Source of the DNA: Jatrophihabitans sp.
Lineage (GTDB): Bacteria; Actinomycetota; Actinomycetes; Mycobacteriales; Jatrophihabitantaceae
Direction: 5' to 3'
Assembly: GCA_025927835.1 (NCBI GenBank)
Contig: JAICKR010000001.1
Coordinates: 1-64,000 of the forward strand
DNA length: 64,000 bases
Shown here: one piece after another, positions 52,895 through 62,722 of the stretch
How positions within the stretch are numbered: position 1 is the stretch's first letter
Layout: every line of letters begins with the position of its first letter
Notes under the pieces: model-generated
Told to the model about the DNA's origin: nothing
What the model saw: the letters and a program-made list of their open reading frames with translations, nothing else
Databases searched by the model: none
Made by a program: the position numbers and the translations under genes

Positions 52895-54073
52895 TCAGAG
52901 CCAGGCGTCTTGAACCTTGATGCCCAGCTCGAACTGGCCGAACATGACGCGCACCTTCTCCGGGTCGTTGATTGCGTGCACCCGCCCGGCGTGCGCGTCG
53001 CGCCAGAACCGCTGGATCGGCGTGCCGGCGCGCAGCGCGCGCCCGCCGGCGCTCTCGAAGAGCCGGTCGACCGAGGCGATGCCCGCCGCGGTGGCGTTGA
53101 CCTGGTCGCGGCGCACCCGCACCCGCAGCGCCATGGGGATCTTGTCGCCGCGCTCGACGTACGCGAGTTCCTCGTCGATGTTGCGTTCGATCTGCATTGC
53201 CGCCGCGTCGAGCTGGGCGGCGGACTCGGCGATACGGATCTGGTTGAACGAGTCGTCGGCGGCCTTGCCGCCGGTCGACGCGCGCACCCGCTCCTTCGTC
53301 CAGCCGACGTAGGCGTCGTAGGCGCCCTGCGCCATACCGAGGATCGGCACTGCGATCGAGCAGGAGAACACCGACGCGAACGGCAGCTTGTACAGCGGTG
53401 CGTCGTTGACCTCCTGGCCCGGGCCGAAGCAGCGCCCGGTGTCCATGAACGACAGCGTGCGGTACTCGGGGACGAAGACGTCCTTGACGATGATGTCGTT
53501 GGAGCCGGTGCCGCGCAGCCCGATGGTGTCCCAGACGTCCTCGATCTCGTAGTCAGCGCGCGGCAGCAGGAACGTGCGGAAGTCGACCGGGGTCCCCTCG
53601 TCGCCCATGACCAGCCCGCCGAGGAAAACCCATTGCGCGTGGTCGCAACCGGACGAGAACGACCACCGGCCGCTGAACTGGAAGCCGCCCTCGACCGCGG
53701 TGGCGCGTCCCATCGGTGCGTAGGAGGACGAGACCAGCGTGGCCGGGTCGTCGCCCCAGACCTCCTGCTGCGCGCGGTCGTCGTAGATCGCGAGCTGCCA
53801 CGGGTGCACGCCGAGCACCGACGACACCCAGCCGGTCGAGCCGCACGCACTGGAGATGAGCCGCACGCCGCGGTAGAAGTCGACCGGCGACGCCTCGAGG
53901 CCTTCGTAGCGGCGCGGCTGCAACAGCCGGAAGAACCCGGTGTCCTGCAGGCCCTTGATGTTCTCCTCCGGGACCCTGCGTGCGTCCTCGGTCTCCTGGG
54001 CACGCTCACGCAGTGTGGGCAGCAACTCGCGCACCGCGTCGAGAACGGCTGGGGCGCCGCCGGGAGTCGTCAT
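52895..54073 (-). CDS. hsaA: 3-HSA hydroxylase oxygenase subunit HsaA
   Basis: ACAD-fold flavin monooxygenase: SACGSTGWVSSVLGVHPWQLAIYDDRAQQEVWGDDPATLVSSSYAPMG, GRWSFSSGCDHAQWVFLGG. Confidence 0.94.
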   Translation of the reverse strand: MTTPGGAPAVLDAVRELLPTLRERAQETEDARRVPEENIKGLQDTGFFRLLQPRRYEGLEASPVDFYRGVRLISSACGSTGWVSSVLGVHPWQLAIYDDRAQQEVWGDDPATLVSSSYAPMGRATAVEGGFQFSGRWSFSSGCDHAQWVFLGGLVMGDEGTPVDFRTFLLPRADYEIEDVWDTIGLRGTGSNDIIVKDVFVPEYRTLSFMDTGRCFGPGQEVNDAPLYKLPFASVFSCSIAVPILGMAQGAYDAYVGWTKERVRASTGGKAADDSFNQIRIAESAAQLDAAAMQIERNIDEELAYVERGDKIPMALRVRVRRDQVNATAAGIASVDRLFESAGGRALRAGTPIQRFWRDAHAGRVHAINDPEKVRVMFGQFELGIKVQDAWL

Positions 54074-54084
54074 GGAGGCAAGAC

Positions 54085-54098
54085 TAGAACAAGTTCTC
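54085..54098. promoter_or_regulatory. KstR-type operator upstream of hsaA
   Basis: TAGAACAAGTTCTC matches the TnnAACnnGTTnnn core (13/14 against the TAGAACnnGTTCTA palindrome), 12 nt from the hsaA ATG. Confidence 0.88.
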
Positions 54099-54164
54099 GT
54101 CAGTGTCGATAGACCCGAAACCGAGCAGGGGCTTGTGTGGCAGTAGCGCCCCTGAGACCATTTC

Positions 54165-54178
54165 TGTAACGTGTTCCA
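54165..54178. promoter_or_regulatory. KstR-type operator upstream of kshA
   Basis: TGTAACGTGTTCCA matches TnnAACnnGTTnnA. Confidence 0.87.
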
Positions 54179-54203
54179 GTATGAGCCACGCGCTGGAGGG
54201 CAC

Positions 54204-55385
54204 ATGACAGCGGCTGCCGAGAAGCCCCGCGAAAGCACCGTACGCACCATCGACTCCGGTGTGTTGCCACAGCGCTACGCGCGGGGCTGGCACTGCCTCG
54301 GGCTGGTCGACCGGTACAAGGACGGCAAGCCGCACGCGATCCAGGCCTTCGGCAGCAAGTTGGTGATCTTCCAAGGTTCCGACGACGGCAAGCTCGCCGT
54401 GCTCGACGGGTACTGCCGGCACATGGGCGGCGACCTCACCCAGGGCACCGTCAAGGACGGCAACATCGCCTGCCCGTTCCACGACTGGCGCTGGTCGCCG
54501 GAGGGCCGCTGCGTCGGCATCCCCTACGCCAAGCGCGTGCCCTTGCGGGCCCGCACCCGCGCATGGACGACGATGGAACGCAACGGGATGTTGTTCGTCT
54601 GGAACGACCCGGAGAGCAACCCGCCGATCCCCGAGCAGGACGTTCCCGTCATCGAGTCGGTCGGCTCGGACGACTGGAGCGACTGGATCTGGACGACGCT
54701 CGAGGTCAAGGGCTCCAACTGCCGCGAGATCATCGACAACGTCTCGGACATGGCGCACTTCTACTACGTGCACTTCGCGTTCCCGACCTACTTCAAGAAC
54801 GTCTTCGAGGGTCACGTCGCGACGCAGTTCATGGAGTCGCGCGGCCGCGCGGACATAGGCAAGGGCGGGCAGTACGCGGGCGAGGACAACCTGCTCAAGT
54901 CCGAGGCGTCCTACTTCGGGCCGTCGTACATGATCAACTGGTTGTGGAACGACTTCAAGGGCACGTCGGTCGAGTCGATCCTCGTGAACTGCCACTACCC
55001 GATCGACCAGAACAACTTCATGCTGCAGTACGGGGTCATGGTCAAGAAGCTGCCCGGCGTCGACCGCGAGATGGCGAACACGATCGCCGGCAAGTTCGCG
55101 CGCAGCTTCAAGGCCGGGTTCGAGCAGGACGTCGCGATCTGGCAAAACAAGACGCGTATCGACAACCCGCTGCTGTGCGAGGAGGACGGGCCGGTCTACC
55201 AGCTGCGCCGTTGGTACGAGCAGTACTACGTCGACGTCGCGGACATCACCGAGGACATGACCGCTCGCTTCGAATTCGAGATCGACACCTCGCACGCGAT
55301 CGAGTCGTGGGAGGCGGAGGTCGCCGAGAACCTGCGCCGCCGCGCCGAGGACGAGGCCAACGCCGAAGAGGCGGGAGTCTCGTAA
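54204..55385 (+). CDS. kshA: 3-ketosteroid 9-alpha-monooxygenase oxygenase KshA
   Basis: Rieske CRHMGGDLTQGTVKDGNIACPFHDWRW; DNVSDMAHFYYVHFAFPTYFKNVFEGH. Confidence 0.96.
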   Translation: MTAAAEKPRESTVRTIDSGVLPQRYARGWHCLGLVDRYKDGKPHAIQAFGSKLVIFQGSDDGKLAVLDGYCRHMGGDLTQGTVKDGNIACPFHDWRWSPEGRCVGIPYAKRVPLRARTRAWTTMERNGMLFVWNDPESNPPIPEQDVPVIESVGSDDWSDWIWTTLEVKGSNCREIIDNVSDMAHFYYVHFAFPTYFKNVFEGHVATQFMESRGRADIGKGGQYAGEDNLLKSEASYFGPSYMINWLWNDFKGTSVESILVNCHYPIDQNNFMLQYGVMVKKLPGVDREMANTIAGKFARSFKAGFEQDVAIWQNKTRIDNPLLCEEDGPVYQLRRWYEQYYVDVADITEDMTARFEFEIDTSHAIESWEAEVAENLRRRAEDEANAEEAGVS

Positions 55386-55387
55386 CC

Positions 55388-55696
55388 ATGGCTGCCGGGG
55401 CCCTGTCTGCCGAAAGGCAGGAGCGGCAGCGCGAGACGGCGGAGGACCGTCGGCTCTACGTCGAGCTCGGCTACACGCCGGTCGCGTGCCGGCAATGTGG
55501 CGTCGAGGCGCTGGTGAAGAAGAACAGCCGGAAGCACACGAGCGTGCAGTGGACGGCGGCCGGCGTGGCGTCCTGCCCGGAGATCAGCGCCGCACGTGCG
55601 GCCGACCCCAAGGCGTTCGTCCTTGGCTGCCCACGCATGTCGGACAGCATCGAGGCCGCTGTCCGCGACGGCGTCGTGGTCGTCCCCGATGCCTGA
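55388..55696 (+). CDS. small Cys-containing protein between kshA and kshB, unknown function
   Basis: 102 aa; CRQCGVEALVKKNSRKH...ASCPEIS...VLGCPRM; starts 2 nt after kshA stop and overlaps kshB start. Confidence 0.75.
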   Translation: MAAGALSAERQERQRETAEDRRLYVELGYTPVACRQCGVEALVKKNSRKHTSVQWTAAGVASCPEISAARAADPKAFVLGCPRMSDSIEAAVRDGVVVVPDA

Positions 55697-56717
55697 CAGC
55701 GCGCACCCGCGCGTCGTCGTGCGCGAGATCGTGCGCGAGACCGACGACGCGTGCTCGGTGGTGCTCGAGGCACCGGACGGGGTGGACTTCTCCTACCAGC
55801 CGGGCCAGTTCCTCACCCTGCGGCTGCCGACCGGCAACGGCCTGGTCGGCCGCTGCTACTCGCTGTGCAGCAGCCCGCACGTCGACGGCGAGTTGCGCAT
55901 CGCGGTGAAGCGGGTGCGTGAGGGCATCGCGTCCAACTGGATCAACGAGGCGCTCGAGGTCGGCGCGGAGATCGAGTGCCTGCCGCCCAGCGGCGTCTTC
56001 GTGCCGAAGTCGTTCGACGAGAACCTGCTGCTCTTCGCCGGCGGCAGCGGCATCACGCCGGTGCTGTCGATCCTCAAGTCGGCGTTGGCGGTCGGCACCG
56101 GACAGGTCGTGCTCGTCTACGCGAACGAGCACGAGAACTCGGTGATCTTCGCCGACAGGCTGCGTGAACTGGCCGAGGCGAACACCGACCGGCTGCACGT
56201 CATCCACTGGCTCGTGTCGGTGCAGGGGCTGCCGAGCCGTGCGCTGTTGCGCGCGTTCATCGCGCCCTATTCGTCCTACACCGCGTTCGTCTGCGGCCCG
56301 AGCCCGTTCATGGAGACGGTGACGCACGCGCTGCGCGATTGCGACATGCCGCCCACCCGGATCCACATCGAGCGCTTCCAGACCTTCGCCGAGGACCCGT
56401 TCGACATCCCGACCACCGCAGCCGCGGTCGAGGACGGCGGCGAGACGGCCCGGTTGACCGTCGACCTCGACGGCGAGACGCACGAGTACGACTGGCCGCG
56501 CCAGACGAAGCTGCTCGACTTCCTGCTCGCGCAGGGTCTCAAGGCGCCCTACTCGTGCCGGCAGGGCGCGTGCAGCGCCTGCGCGTGCATCCTCGACGAG
56601 GGCGAGGTGAAGATGCTGACCAACGAGATCCTGGAGCAGGAGGACATCGACGAGGGCTATGTCCTCGGCTGTCAGTCACTCCCGGTCACCGACACGGTCA
56701 AGATCCGCTACTCCTGA
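55689..56717 (+). CDS. kshB: 3-ketosteroid 9-alpha-monooxygenase reductase KshB
   Basis: FQPGQFLTLRLP-like FAD domain, FAGGSGITPVLSILKSAL, plant-type 2Fe-2S YSCRQGACSACACILDEGEV. Confidence 0.95.
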   Translation: MPDSAHPRVVVREIVRETDDACSVVLEAPDGVDFSYQPGQFLTLRLPTGNGLVGRCYSLCSSPHVDGELRIAVKRVREGIASNWINEALEVGAEIECLPPSGVFVPKSFDENLLLFAGGSGITPVLSILKSALAVGTGQVVLVYANEHENSVIFADRLRELAEANTDRLHVIHWLVSVQGLPSRALLRAFIAPYSSYTAFVCGPSPFMETVTHALRDCDMPPTRIHIERFQTFAEDPFDIPTTAAAVEDGGETARLTVDLDGETHEYDWPRQTKLLDFLLAQGLKAPYSCRQGACSACACILDEGEVKMLTNEILEQEDIDEGYVLGCQSLPVTDTVKIRYS

Positions 56718-56753
56718 CGTCACGGACATCGGCAAGCCACTCGTCGGCGGCGT

Positions 56754-57677
56754 TCAGCGTTTGGCTGACATGAGTGCGTCGAACGTCAGGCGCAGCGCGT
56801 GCGGGAAGGTCGTGGAGACCTTGGTCGGCGAACCTGGGTCGGTGTAGTGCACGACCGCGTTCAACGCCGTCGAGAGGTCGGTCTCGTAAGCGGCATGCGC
56901 GTAGCACGGGCTGCTGTACGAGATCTGGTGGGCCGGTGACAGGTCGAGCGACGACGAAGTCGGCACCATGTCGCAGGCACTGCCCAGCAGCGTCCAGTCG
57001 GTGCCGCCGGTGCCCTGGGGCGCCGTCGCGCCGTCCAACGAGGTCAGGAACGCGCTGTCGGTGACGGTCTGTGCGCAGAGGTTGCCGCCCGATGGGCAGG
57101 CCGTGGCCAGGACAGAGGCCGATACGCCGTCCATCGGTGCAGCCATCGTGACGACGTCGGTGACGAGCAGTTGCGGCGGAAACGACGGGTCGTGTTGCGC
57201 GACCCGCGTCAGGGCCGTACGGACGATCAGCCCTCCGAATGACGCGCCGACGATGTCGACGGCTTGCCCGCGGCGGGTGTAGTCGGCGTAGACGAACCAA
57301 GCGAGGTCGCGCGCAATGTCGTCTATGTCGCCGTTCAGCGTGTAGCCGGAGGACGGCCAGCTCGCCCTCACCGTCGGCGTCATGCTGCTCGACGTTGCGC
57401 CGTAGCCAGTGATGTCGGCGCCGTTCGTGTCGCAGGCGAAGTACGAGACGGGCACGAATGCGCCCGTCCAGTGATTCGCGGTCAGCGCGTACTTCAGATA
57501 CGCCCACAACGCGGCGGAGTTCGCCGACGGACAGGTGCCGCCGGCGAGGCCGTGCACCGCGATGACTGGCGTGCTCGTCGATCGCCGGGTAGGCGCAGCG
57601 AGCGCCTGCGTGGTGGATGCGGCGACCAACGCCGCGGCGGCCAGCAGGATCGTCGTGACGTGTCGACGGAACGGCAT
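56754..57677 (-). CDS. secreted lipase/esterase-like alpha/beta hydrolase
   Basis: Signal peptide; VIAVHGLAGGTCPSANSAALWAYLK, DIVGASFGGLIVRTAL. Confidence 0.82.
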   Translation of the reverse strand: MPFRRHVTTILLAAAALVAASTTQALAAPTRRSTSTPVIAVHGLAGGTCPSANSAALWAYLKYALTANHWTGAFVPVSYFACDTNGADITGYGATSSSMTPTVRASWPSSGYTLNGDIDDIARDLAWFVYADYTRRGQAVDIVGASFGGLIVRTALTRVAQHDPSFPPQLLVTDVVTMAAPMDGVSASVLATACPSGGNLCAQTVTDSAFLTSLDGATAPQGTGGTDWTLLGSACDMVPTSSSLDLSPAHQISYSSPCYAHAAYETDLSTALNAVVHYTDPGSPTKVSTTFPHALRLTFDALMSAKR

Positions 57678-57818
57678 CGTCGTTCTCCGTGTCGTGTAGC
57701 CCCGCTACCCGACCCCCGGCCGATACGGAAACTTAGCACAGATTTAACAATAGTCCAGTGCCCCTCGTCCCCGGTTGAACGTCGCGCCGTGCGAACGCCC
57801 AGCGGCAGGGCGGATCGA

Positions 57819-58340
57819 CTACTTCGCGCGTTCGGTCGGCGGGGCGGCGCGCTCGTCCGCGTCGTGTCCCGGCGTCAGGTGCGCGACGTCGGACAGCAAC
57901 AGCGGGGTGAAACGTCCTGCGCCGGTCGCGTGCACGACCTCCGTCGTCACGCACACGTGGTCGCCGCCCTCGTCGAGCAGCGCGACGCGCCGGCCGACGA
58001 GTCGGGTCGGGCACGCGTCCAGCAACGGAACACCACCCGGGCCGGTGCTGACCGGCACGTCACGGAACTTGTCCCCGTCGTCGCCGGTGCGGGTGCCGAA
58101 CAACTCCGCCAGCGAAAGGTCGTTGCGGGTCAGGAAGTGCACGGCGAGGTACGTCGCCCGCAGCCCGATCCGGTACGTGTGGTTGGCCTTCGACAGCCAC
58201 ACCGTGTAGCGCGGCGGGTCGATGGCGGATTGCATGTGGAAGCCGACCAGGCAGCCGGCCCGCTCGCCGTGCGCCGAGGTCGTCACGACCGCCATCGGGC
58301 GATCGAGCGCGCTCATGAGCGCGTCGAAGGCTGTCGTCAT
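57819..58340 (-). CDS. flavin reductase-like domain protein
   Basis: DRPMAVVTTSAHGERAGCLVGFHMQSAIDPPRYTVWLSKANHTY. Confidence 0.85.
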   Translation of the reverse strand: MTTAFDALMSALDRPMAVVTTSAHGERAGCLVGFHMQSAIDPPRYTVWLSKANHTYRIGLRATYLAVHFLTRNDLSLAELFGTRTGDDGDKFRDVPVSTGPGGVPLLDACPTRLVGRRVALLDEGGDHVCVTTEVVHATGAGRFTPLLLSDVAHLTPGHDADERAAPPTERAK

Positions 58341-58367
58341 ACCGAGATCGTTCCCAGATCGCAGCGC

Positions 58368-58760
58368 TCACATGATGAGCACGGCGCGGGCGTAGCACTC
58401 CGGGCACAGCCAGTCGGGATCGGTCTGCGTCATCGGCCCGTGCGCGGTGCACGTGGGCGTGCCGGACTCGCCGAGCACCACGTTGCCCAGGCTCACGTCC
58501 CAGCCGCCGGACACGTCACGCAGCGACGGTGCGGCCGGCGCGTGCCGGCGCGCCTCGTCGAAGGCCCGCAGCGCGACGGCGACCGTTGCGAACGCGTCCG
58601 AGTCGCGCGTCCAGCCCGCGGGCAGGCTGGCCTCCGCGACGTCGACACCGGTGCCGGTCAGGTGGACGACGGCGGTCTGCTCACTGCCGTCGCTGCGTTC
58701 GAAGGTGACCGCGTAGCGGCCCTCGCCCGGCAACGACTCGATGCGTACGAGTACGGCCAC
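58368..58760 (-). CDS. conserved hypothetical with C-terminal Cys/His cluster
   Basis: Ends ...PTCTAHGPMTQTDPDWLCPECYARAVLIM; good coding context. Confidence 0.6.
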   Translation of the reverse strand: MAVLVRIESLPGEGRYAVTFERSDGSEQTAVVHLTGTGVDVAEASLPAGWTRDSDAFATVAVALRAFDEARRHAPAAPSLRDVSGGWDVSLGNVVLGESGTPTCTAHGPMTQTDPDWLCPECYARAVLIM

Positions 58761-58766
58761 GACGGG

Positions 58767-59246
58767 CTAGGACGCGGCTTCGGCGCGGGTCTTCAACCGC
58801 TGCAGGGTGGCCTGCATGTTCTGCGTGTTCATTCGCGCGCGCGTGGCTCGGTCCTTGCTGCCGGTCGCGAGTGCGGACGGCTTGACGTACCACCCCGGCC
58901 GGCGGTCCCAGGTGCTCTCGGTGACCGTGCAGCCACCGTCGCTCGGCGCGATGTCGTACTGCCACCGCGAGACCGGTATGCCCGTGTGCGAGACGTTGAA
59001 CGCGAAGCGGCTGTCGGCGACCGCGTCGGTGACCTTGCACTTGGTGGTCCAGCGCCGCCACCCGTTGCGGTTCGTGCCCTTGAACACCGCACCGGGCACG
59101 GCGGCGGTGCTGCCCTGCCACCGCATGACGGCGGTCTGCTCCGCGATCTGGGACATCGCCTCGAGATCGGTGATCAGCCCGTAGACGATCGCGGGCGTGG
59201 CCTTGATCTGGACGGAGCTCGATGCGCTCGGCTGCGGTGTGGTCAT
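58767..59246 (-). CDS. SRPBCC-family protein
   Basis: IKATPAIVYGLITDLEAMSQIAEQTAVMRWQG polyketide-cyclase-like pattern. Confidence 0.8.
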   Translation of the reverse strand: MTTPQPSASSSVQIKATPAIVYGLITDLEAMSQIAEQTAVMRWQGSTAAVPGAVFKGTNRNGWRRWTTKCKVTDAVADSRFAFNVSHTGIPVSRWQYDIAPSDGGCTVTESTWDRRPGWYVKPSALATGSKDRATRARMNTQNMQATLQRLKTRAEAAS

Positions 59247-59318
59247 CGGCCTACCTCCTGAGCTGGGAGCCTAGTTGCTGAGGACGTGCAACAGATCGGC
59301 TTGTTCGCCCGTTGAGGG

Positions 59319-59861
59319 GTGCAGCTCAGATCGGCAGTCGGCGGCGGGAGCGATTCGTTGGAGTTTGCGGATTATGTGGCGCAGCGGCGTCCGGCGCTGA
59401 TGCGCTTCGCGACGGTGTTGACCGGGCAGGCCTGGCTCGCCGACGACCTCGTCAGCGACGTGCTCGGGCGCGCGTTCGAGCGCTGGTCGCACATCACGGA
59501 GCTCGCCGAACCGCATGCCTATGTGCGCCGGATGATCGTCAACGACTACATGTCGTGGCATCGCCGGCTGGCCCGCACCACCCCGCGCGCCGAGGTCGAA
59601 CCGGCGGGCCACCTGGCGGACGGCGCAGACGAGCACGCCGAACGCGACGCCATGATCGCCCGCCTCGCGCGGCTACCGCGCCGGCAACGGGCCGCGGTGG
59701 TGCTGCGCTACTACGTCGGGATGTCCGACTCGGACATCGCGGCGCACCTGGGATGTCGCGAGGTCACCGTGCGCACCCAGATCTCCCGAGCACTCGCGGC
59801 GCTCCGGCTCGACCCGGCCGGCAGGTCCGCGACCGCACAAGCCCTCCTGGAGGCACGATGA
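59319..59861 (+). CDS. SigE-family ECF RNA polymerase sigma factor
   Basis: RPALMRFATVLTGQAWLADDLVSDVLGRAFERWSHI; ARLPRRQRAAVVLRYYVGMSDSDIAAHLGCREVTVRTQISRALAAL. Start uncertain. Confidence 0.92.
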   Translation: MQLRSAVGGGSDSLEFADYVAQRRPALMRFATVLTGQAWLADDLVSDVLGRAFERWSHITELAEPHAYVRRMIVNDYMSWHRRLARTTPRAEVEPAGHLADGADEHAERDAMIARLARLPRRQRAAVVLRYYVGMSDSDIAAHLGCREVTVRTQISRALAALRLDPAGRSATAQALLEAR

Positions 59862-60673
59862 ACAGCTTCGAGACGCTGACCGACGCGTTCACCGAACTCG
59901 AGCGGCGCGCCGACGCCGCGTCGCACGAGAGCGGCGATGCCACGACCCGAGTCGCCGCTCGGCACCACTCCCGCGCCCCGCTCGTCGCGGCGAGTGTCGT
60001 CGCGACCCTGGCGGTCGCCGGCGGCGCGACGCTGCTCGCGCGCAGCGGCGGGCACGGCAATCAGGCGGGCGGGCCGCCGCCGACTGCTCCGTCGAGGGTG
60101 CAGTCGGTGAGCACGACGGTGGCGGCTGGCCCGGCGCCCACGGTGCCGCAGACCGCCGACGAGCTGGCCGCCCGGTTCCGGGCCGTGCTCGGCGACCTCG
60201 CGACGTTCACCGTCACGGATACCGGCACGCCCGTGACGATCAGCGTGCCGGCGGCACCCACCGCGTCCGACCCGCGCATCGCGTCGACGCCGATCCCCAT
60301 CGACAGCGGCACCCCGAACGGCGCGGCGATCGTCGGCACGTTGACGTCGCACGGCGTCACCGGCGGCTACGACATCCAGATGTTCCGGAGCAGCGCGGGC
60401 AGCAAGGCGATGTGCGACGACCCCGACTCGGCGCGGTGCGCGCTCAGCAAGACCGCCGACGGCGGTTCGCTCGCCGTGGGCAGCGAGCCGCTGCAGACGG
60501 GTGGCGCGGGCGGCGTGACCTATCAGGTCGACCTGGTCCGCGGCGACGGTGTCGAGATCCTCATGCACCTGAGCAACCAGCGCGACCCGAAGGGCGAGAG
60601 CGCGGTGCTGGCGCCGCAGCCGCCGCTGACGACCGACCAGATGGTCTCGATCGTCACGTCCGAGCGCTGGTAG
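59858..60673 (+). CDS. membrane-anchored protein coupled to ECF sigma factor (candidate anti-sigma/regulator)
   Basis: ATGA-type overlap with sigma gene; single TM (APLVAASVVATLAVAGGATLLA). Confidence 0.65.
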   Translation: MNSFETLTDAFTELERRADAASHESGDATTRVAARHHSRAPLVAASVVATLAVAGGATLLARSGGHGNQAGGPPPTAPSRVQSVSTTVAAGPAPTVPQTADELAARFRAVLGDLATFTVTDTGTPVTISVPAAPTASDPRIASTPIPIDSGTPNGAAIVGTLTSHGVTGGYDIQMFRSSAGSKAMCDDPDSARCALSKTADGGSLAVGSEPLQTGGAGGVTYQVDLVRGDGVEILMHLSNQRDPKGESAVLAPQPPLTTDQMVSIVTSERW

Positions 60674-62656
60674 CTACAGCAGCTCCGGCTGCTTCCACTC
60701 CGCGCCGTGCACGTGCTTGTCGAGCCACGACCACACGGTCTCGTACCAGACCCGCGCGTTGTTCGGCTTGAGGATCCAGTGCCCCTCGTCCGGGAAGTAG
60801 AGGTAGGACGACTCCACGCCCTTGCGCTGCAGGTCCCACCACAGCCGCAGCGCCTCGCCGACCGGCACGCGATAGTCCTTGTCGCCGTGCACGACGAGCA
60901 TCGGGGTGCGGATGTTGTCCAGCGAGTGGTGCGGTGACCACTCGGCGTAGCGCTCCGGGTGCTCGACCAGATCGCCGAACTCCTTCACCCAATAGCCCGG
61001 CGCGTCCGTCGTGCCGGAGAACTGGTCGAGCGCCCACAGGCTGGCGTGCGTGACGATGCAGCGGAACCGGTCGGTGTGCCCGGCGACCCAGTTCGCCATG
61101 TAACCGCCGTACGAGCCGCCCATCGCTGCGGTGCGGGTTGCGTCGATGTCGGGACGGGCGGTCACCGCATCGGTGATCGACATCAGGTCGGTGAACGGCG
61201 CGCCGCCCCACTGGCCCCAGCCGCGCTGCACCATCTTCGCGCCGTACCCGGTCGAGAAGGCGGGATCGGGCAGCAGCACCGCGTAGCCCTTCGCGGCCAT
61301 CAGCCATGGGTTCCAGCGCCAGCTCCAGCCGTTCCACGAACCCAGCGGGCCGCCGTGGATCCAGAGCAGCAGCGGTGCGGGCTCGGCGGCGGACATGCCG
61401 GCCGGCCGGACCAACCAGCCCTCGACCGTCGTGCCGTCGGCAGCGGTCGTGTCGACCCGCTCGATCGTGCCGGGCACGTCGGTACGCCCCGGGCTGGGCA
61501 GCAGCACCGGCTCGCCGTCGGTGACCGTGGCGTCGAGTCGCACCGGCTGCGGCGGCGAGTCGACGCTGTCACGCAACGCGTAGAGCGTCGCGCCGTCCGG
61601 CGCGACGAGGATGTTCGTGTAGTGCCCGGCCGCGGTGAGCCGGGTGATCGCGCCCGACGCGACGTCGAGCCGGAACACCGGCCGGTGGCCGAGCTCGTCG
61701 GCCTCGAAGTAGATGGTGCGGCCGTCCGGCGCGAACCTCGGCCCGGCGGGCCATACGTCCGGGTCGGCGACGAGCTCGCGACCCTCGCCGGTGGCGATCT
61801 CGACGAGCCAGAGCGACACGAGCGGCGGGTCGTCGTAGGTGGTGTCCTGCTCGCGGGTCGCCACCGCCCAGGTGCCGTCGTCGGAGATCGCCGGGTCGTT
61901 GAACATCGCGACCGGGTCCTGGGCCAGGATGCGCTGCTCCCCCGTCGCGGTGTCGATCGCGACGAGCCGGGCGCGGGGGTAGCCGGGTTCGCTGGTGTCG
62001 TTCCAGGCGGCGACGACCGTGGCGCCGTCGCGCGACACCGCGAAGCCTGCCTCGTCGAGTGCCCGGCCGGGGGTCGGGGTGAGGTCGGCCGGTTGGGTGC
62101 CGGCGCCGAGGGACGTGGCGGCGTAGAGGCGCAGTTCGTCCGGGCCGAGGTCGTGGTCCCAGAAGCGGATCGGCGTCTCGGTGTAGAGCACCGCGTTGAC
62201 CTTGGCGTCCTTGCGCGCCTTGCGCCGCTTCTCGTCCTCGTCCTTGCCGAGGCTGCCCGGCATGGCGTCGCCGCTGAACACGACGGTGCCGGCCGTGCGC
62301 GCGACGCGTACGCCGGACACGCCGCCGGTGCGGGTGAACACCCGCTCGGCGTCACCGGTCGCGGGCAGCCGCCACAGCGCGGGCGGGTCGTCGTCCTTCT
62401 CGCTGTCGCGCTTGGACACGAACAGCAGCGAGCCGTCCGGATGGAACGCGGGGCTCGACTCGCCCTTCTTTGAGCGGGTGAGCCGCTTCGCCTCGCTGCC
62501 GCCGGAGGGGTCGATCTCCCAGAGCGAGTTGACGAGTTCGTTGCCGTCCTCGTTGAGAGCGGCAACCGTCGCGACCAGCCGGCTGCCGTCCACCGACAGC
62601 GCGAGATCGGTGACCCGGGCCAGCGAGAGGTATTCGTCGAAGGATCCAAAACCCAT
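60674..62656 (-). CDS. S9-family prolyl oligopeptidase-like peptidase
   Basis: LLWIHGGPLGSWNGWSWRWNP, AAMGGSYGGYMANW, PMLVVHGDKDYRVP; N-terminal WD/propeller repeats. Confidence 0.93.
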   Translation of the reverse strand: MGFGSFDEYLSLARVTDLALSVDGSRLVATVAALNEDGNELVNSLWEIDPSGGSEAKRLTRSKKGESSPAFHPDGSLLFVSKRDSEKDDDPPALWRLPATGDAERVFTRTGGVSGVRVARTAGTVVFSGDAMPGSLGKDEDEKRRKARKDAKVNAVLYTETPIRFWDHDLGPDELRLYAATSLGAGTQPADLTPTPGRALDEAGFAVSRDGATVVAAWNDTSEPGYPRARLVAIDTATGEQRILAQDPVAMFNDPAISDDGTWAVATREQDTTYDDPPLVSLWLVEIATGEGRELVADPDVWPAGPRFAPDGRTIYFEADELGHRPVFRLDVASGAITRLTAAGHYTNILVAPDGATLYALRDSVDSPPQPVRLDATVTDGEPVLLPSPGRTDVPGTIERVDTTAADGTTVEGWLVRPAGMSAAEPAPLLLWIHGGPLGSWNGWSWRWNPWLMAAKGYAVLLPDPAFSTGYGAKMVQRGWGQWGGAPFTDLMSITDAVTARPDIDATRTAAMGGSYGGYMANWVAGHTDRFRCIVTHASLWALDQFSGTTDAPGYWVKEFGDLVEHPERYAEWSPHHSLDNIRTPMLVVHGDKDYRVPVGEALRLWWDLQRKGVESSYLYFPDEGHWILKPNNARVWYETVWSWLDKHVHGAEWKQPELL

Positions 62657-62695
62657 AGCTGCCACCGTATGACCCTGGGCAACGGATAGCGCAAC

Positions 62696-62709
62696 TAGAA
62701 CGTGTTCTA
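62696..62709. promoter_or_regulatory. KstR-type operator between S9 peptidase and kstD
   Basis: TAGAACGTGTTCTA, full match to the KstR palindrome, 13 nt upstream of the kstD ATG. Confidence 0.92.
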
Positions 62710-62722
62710 GTAGCCTGTGCGC

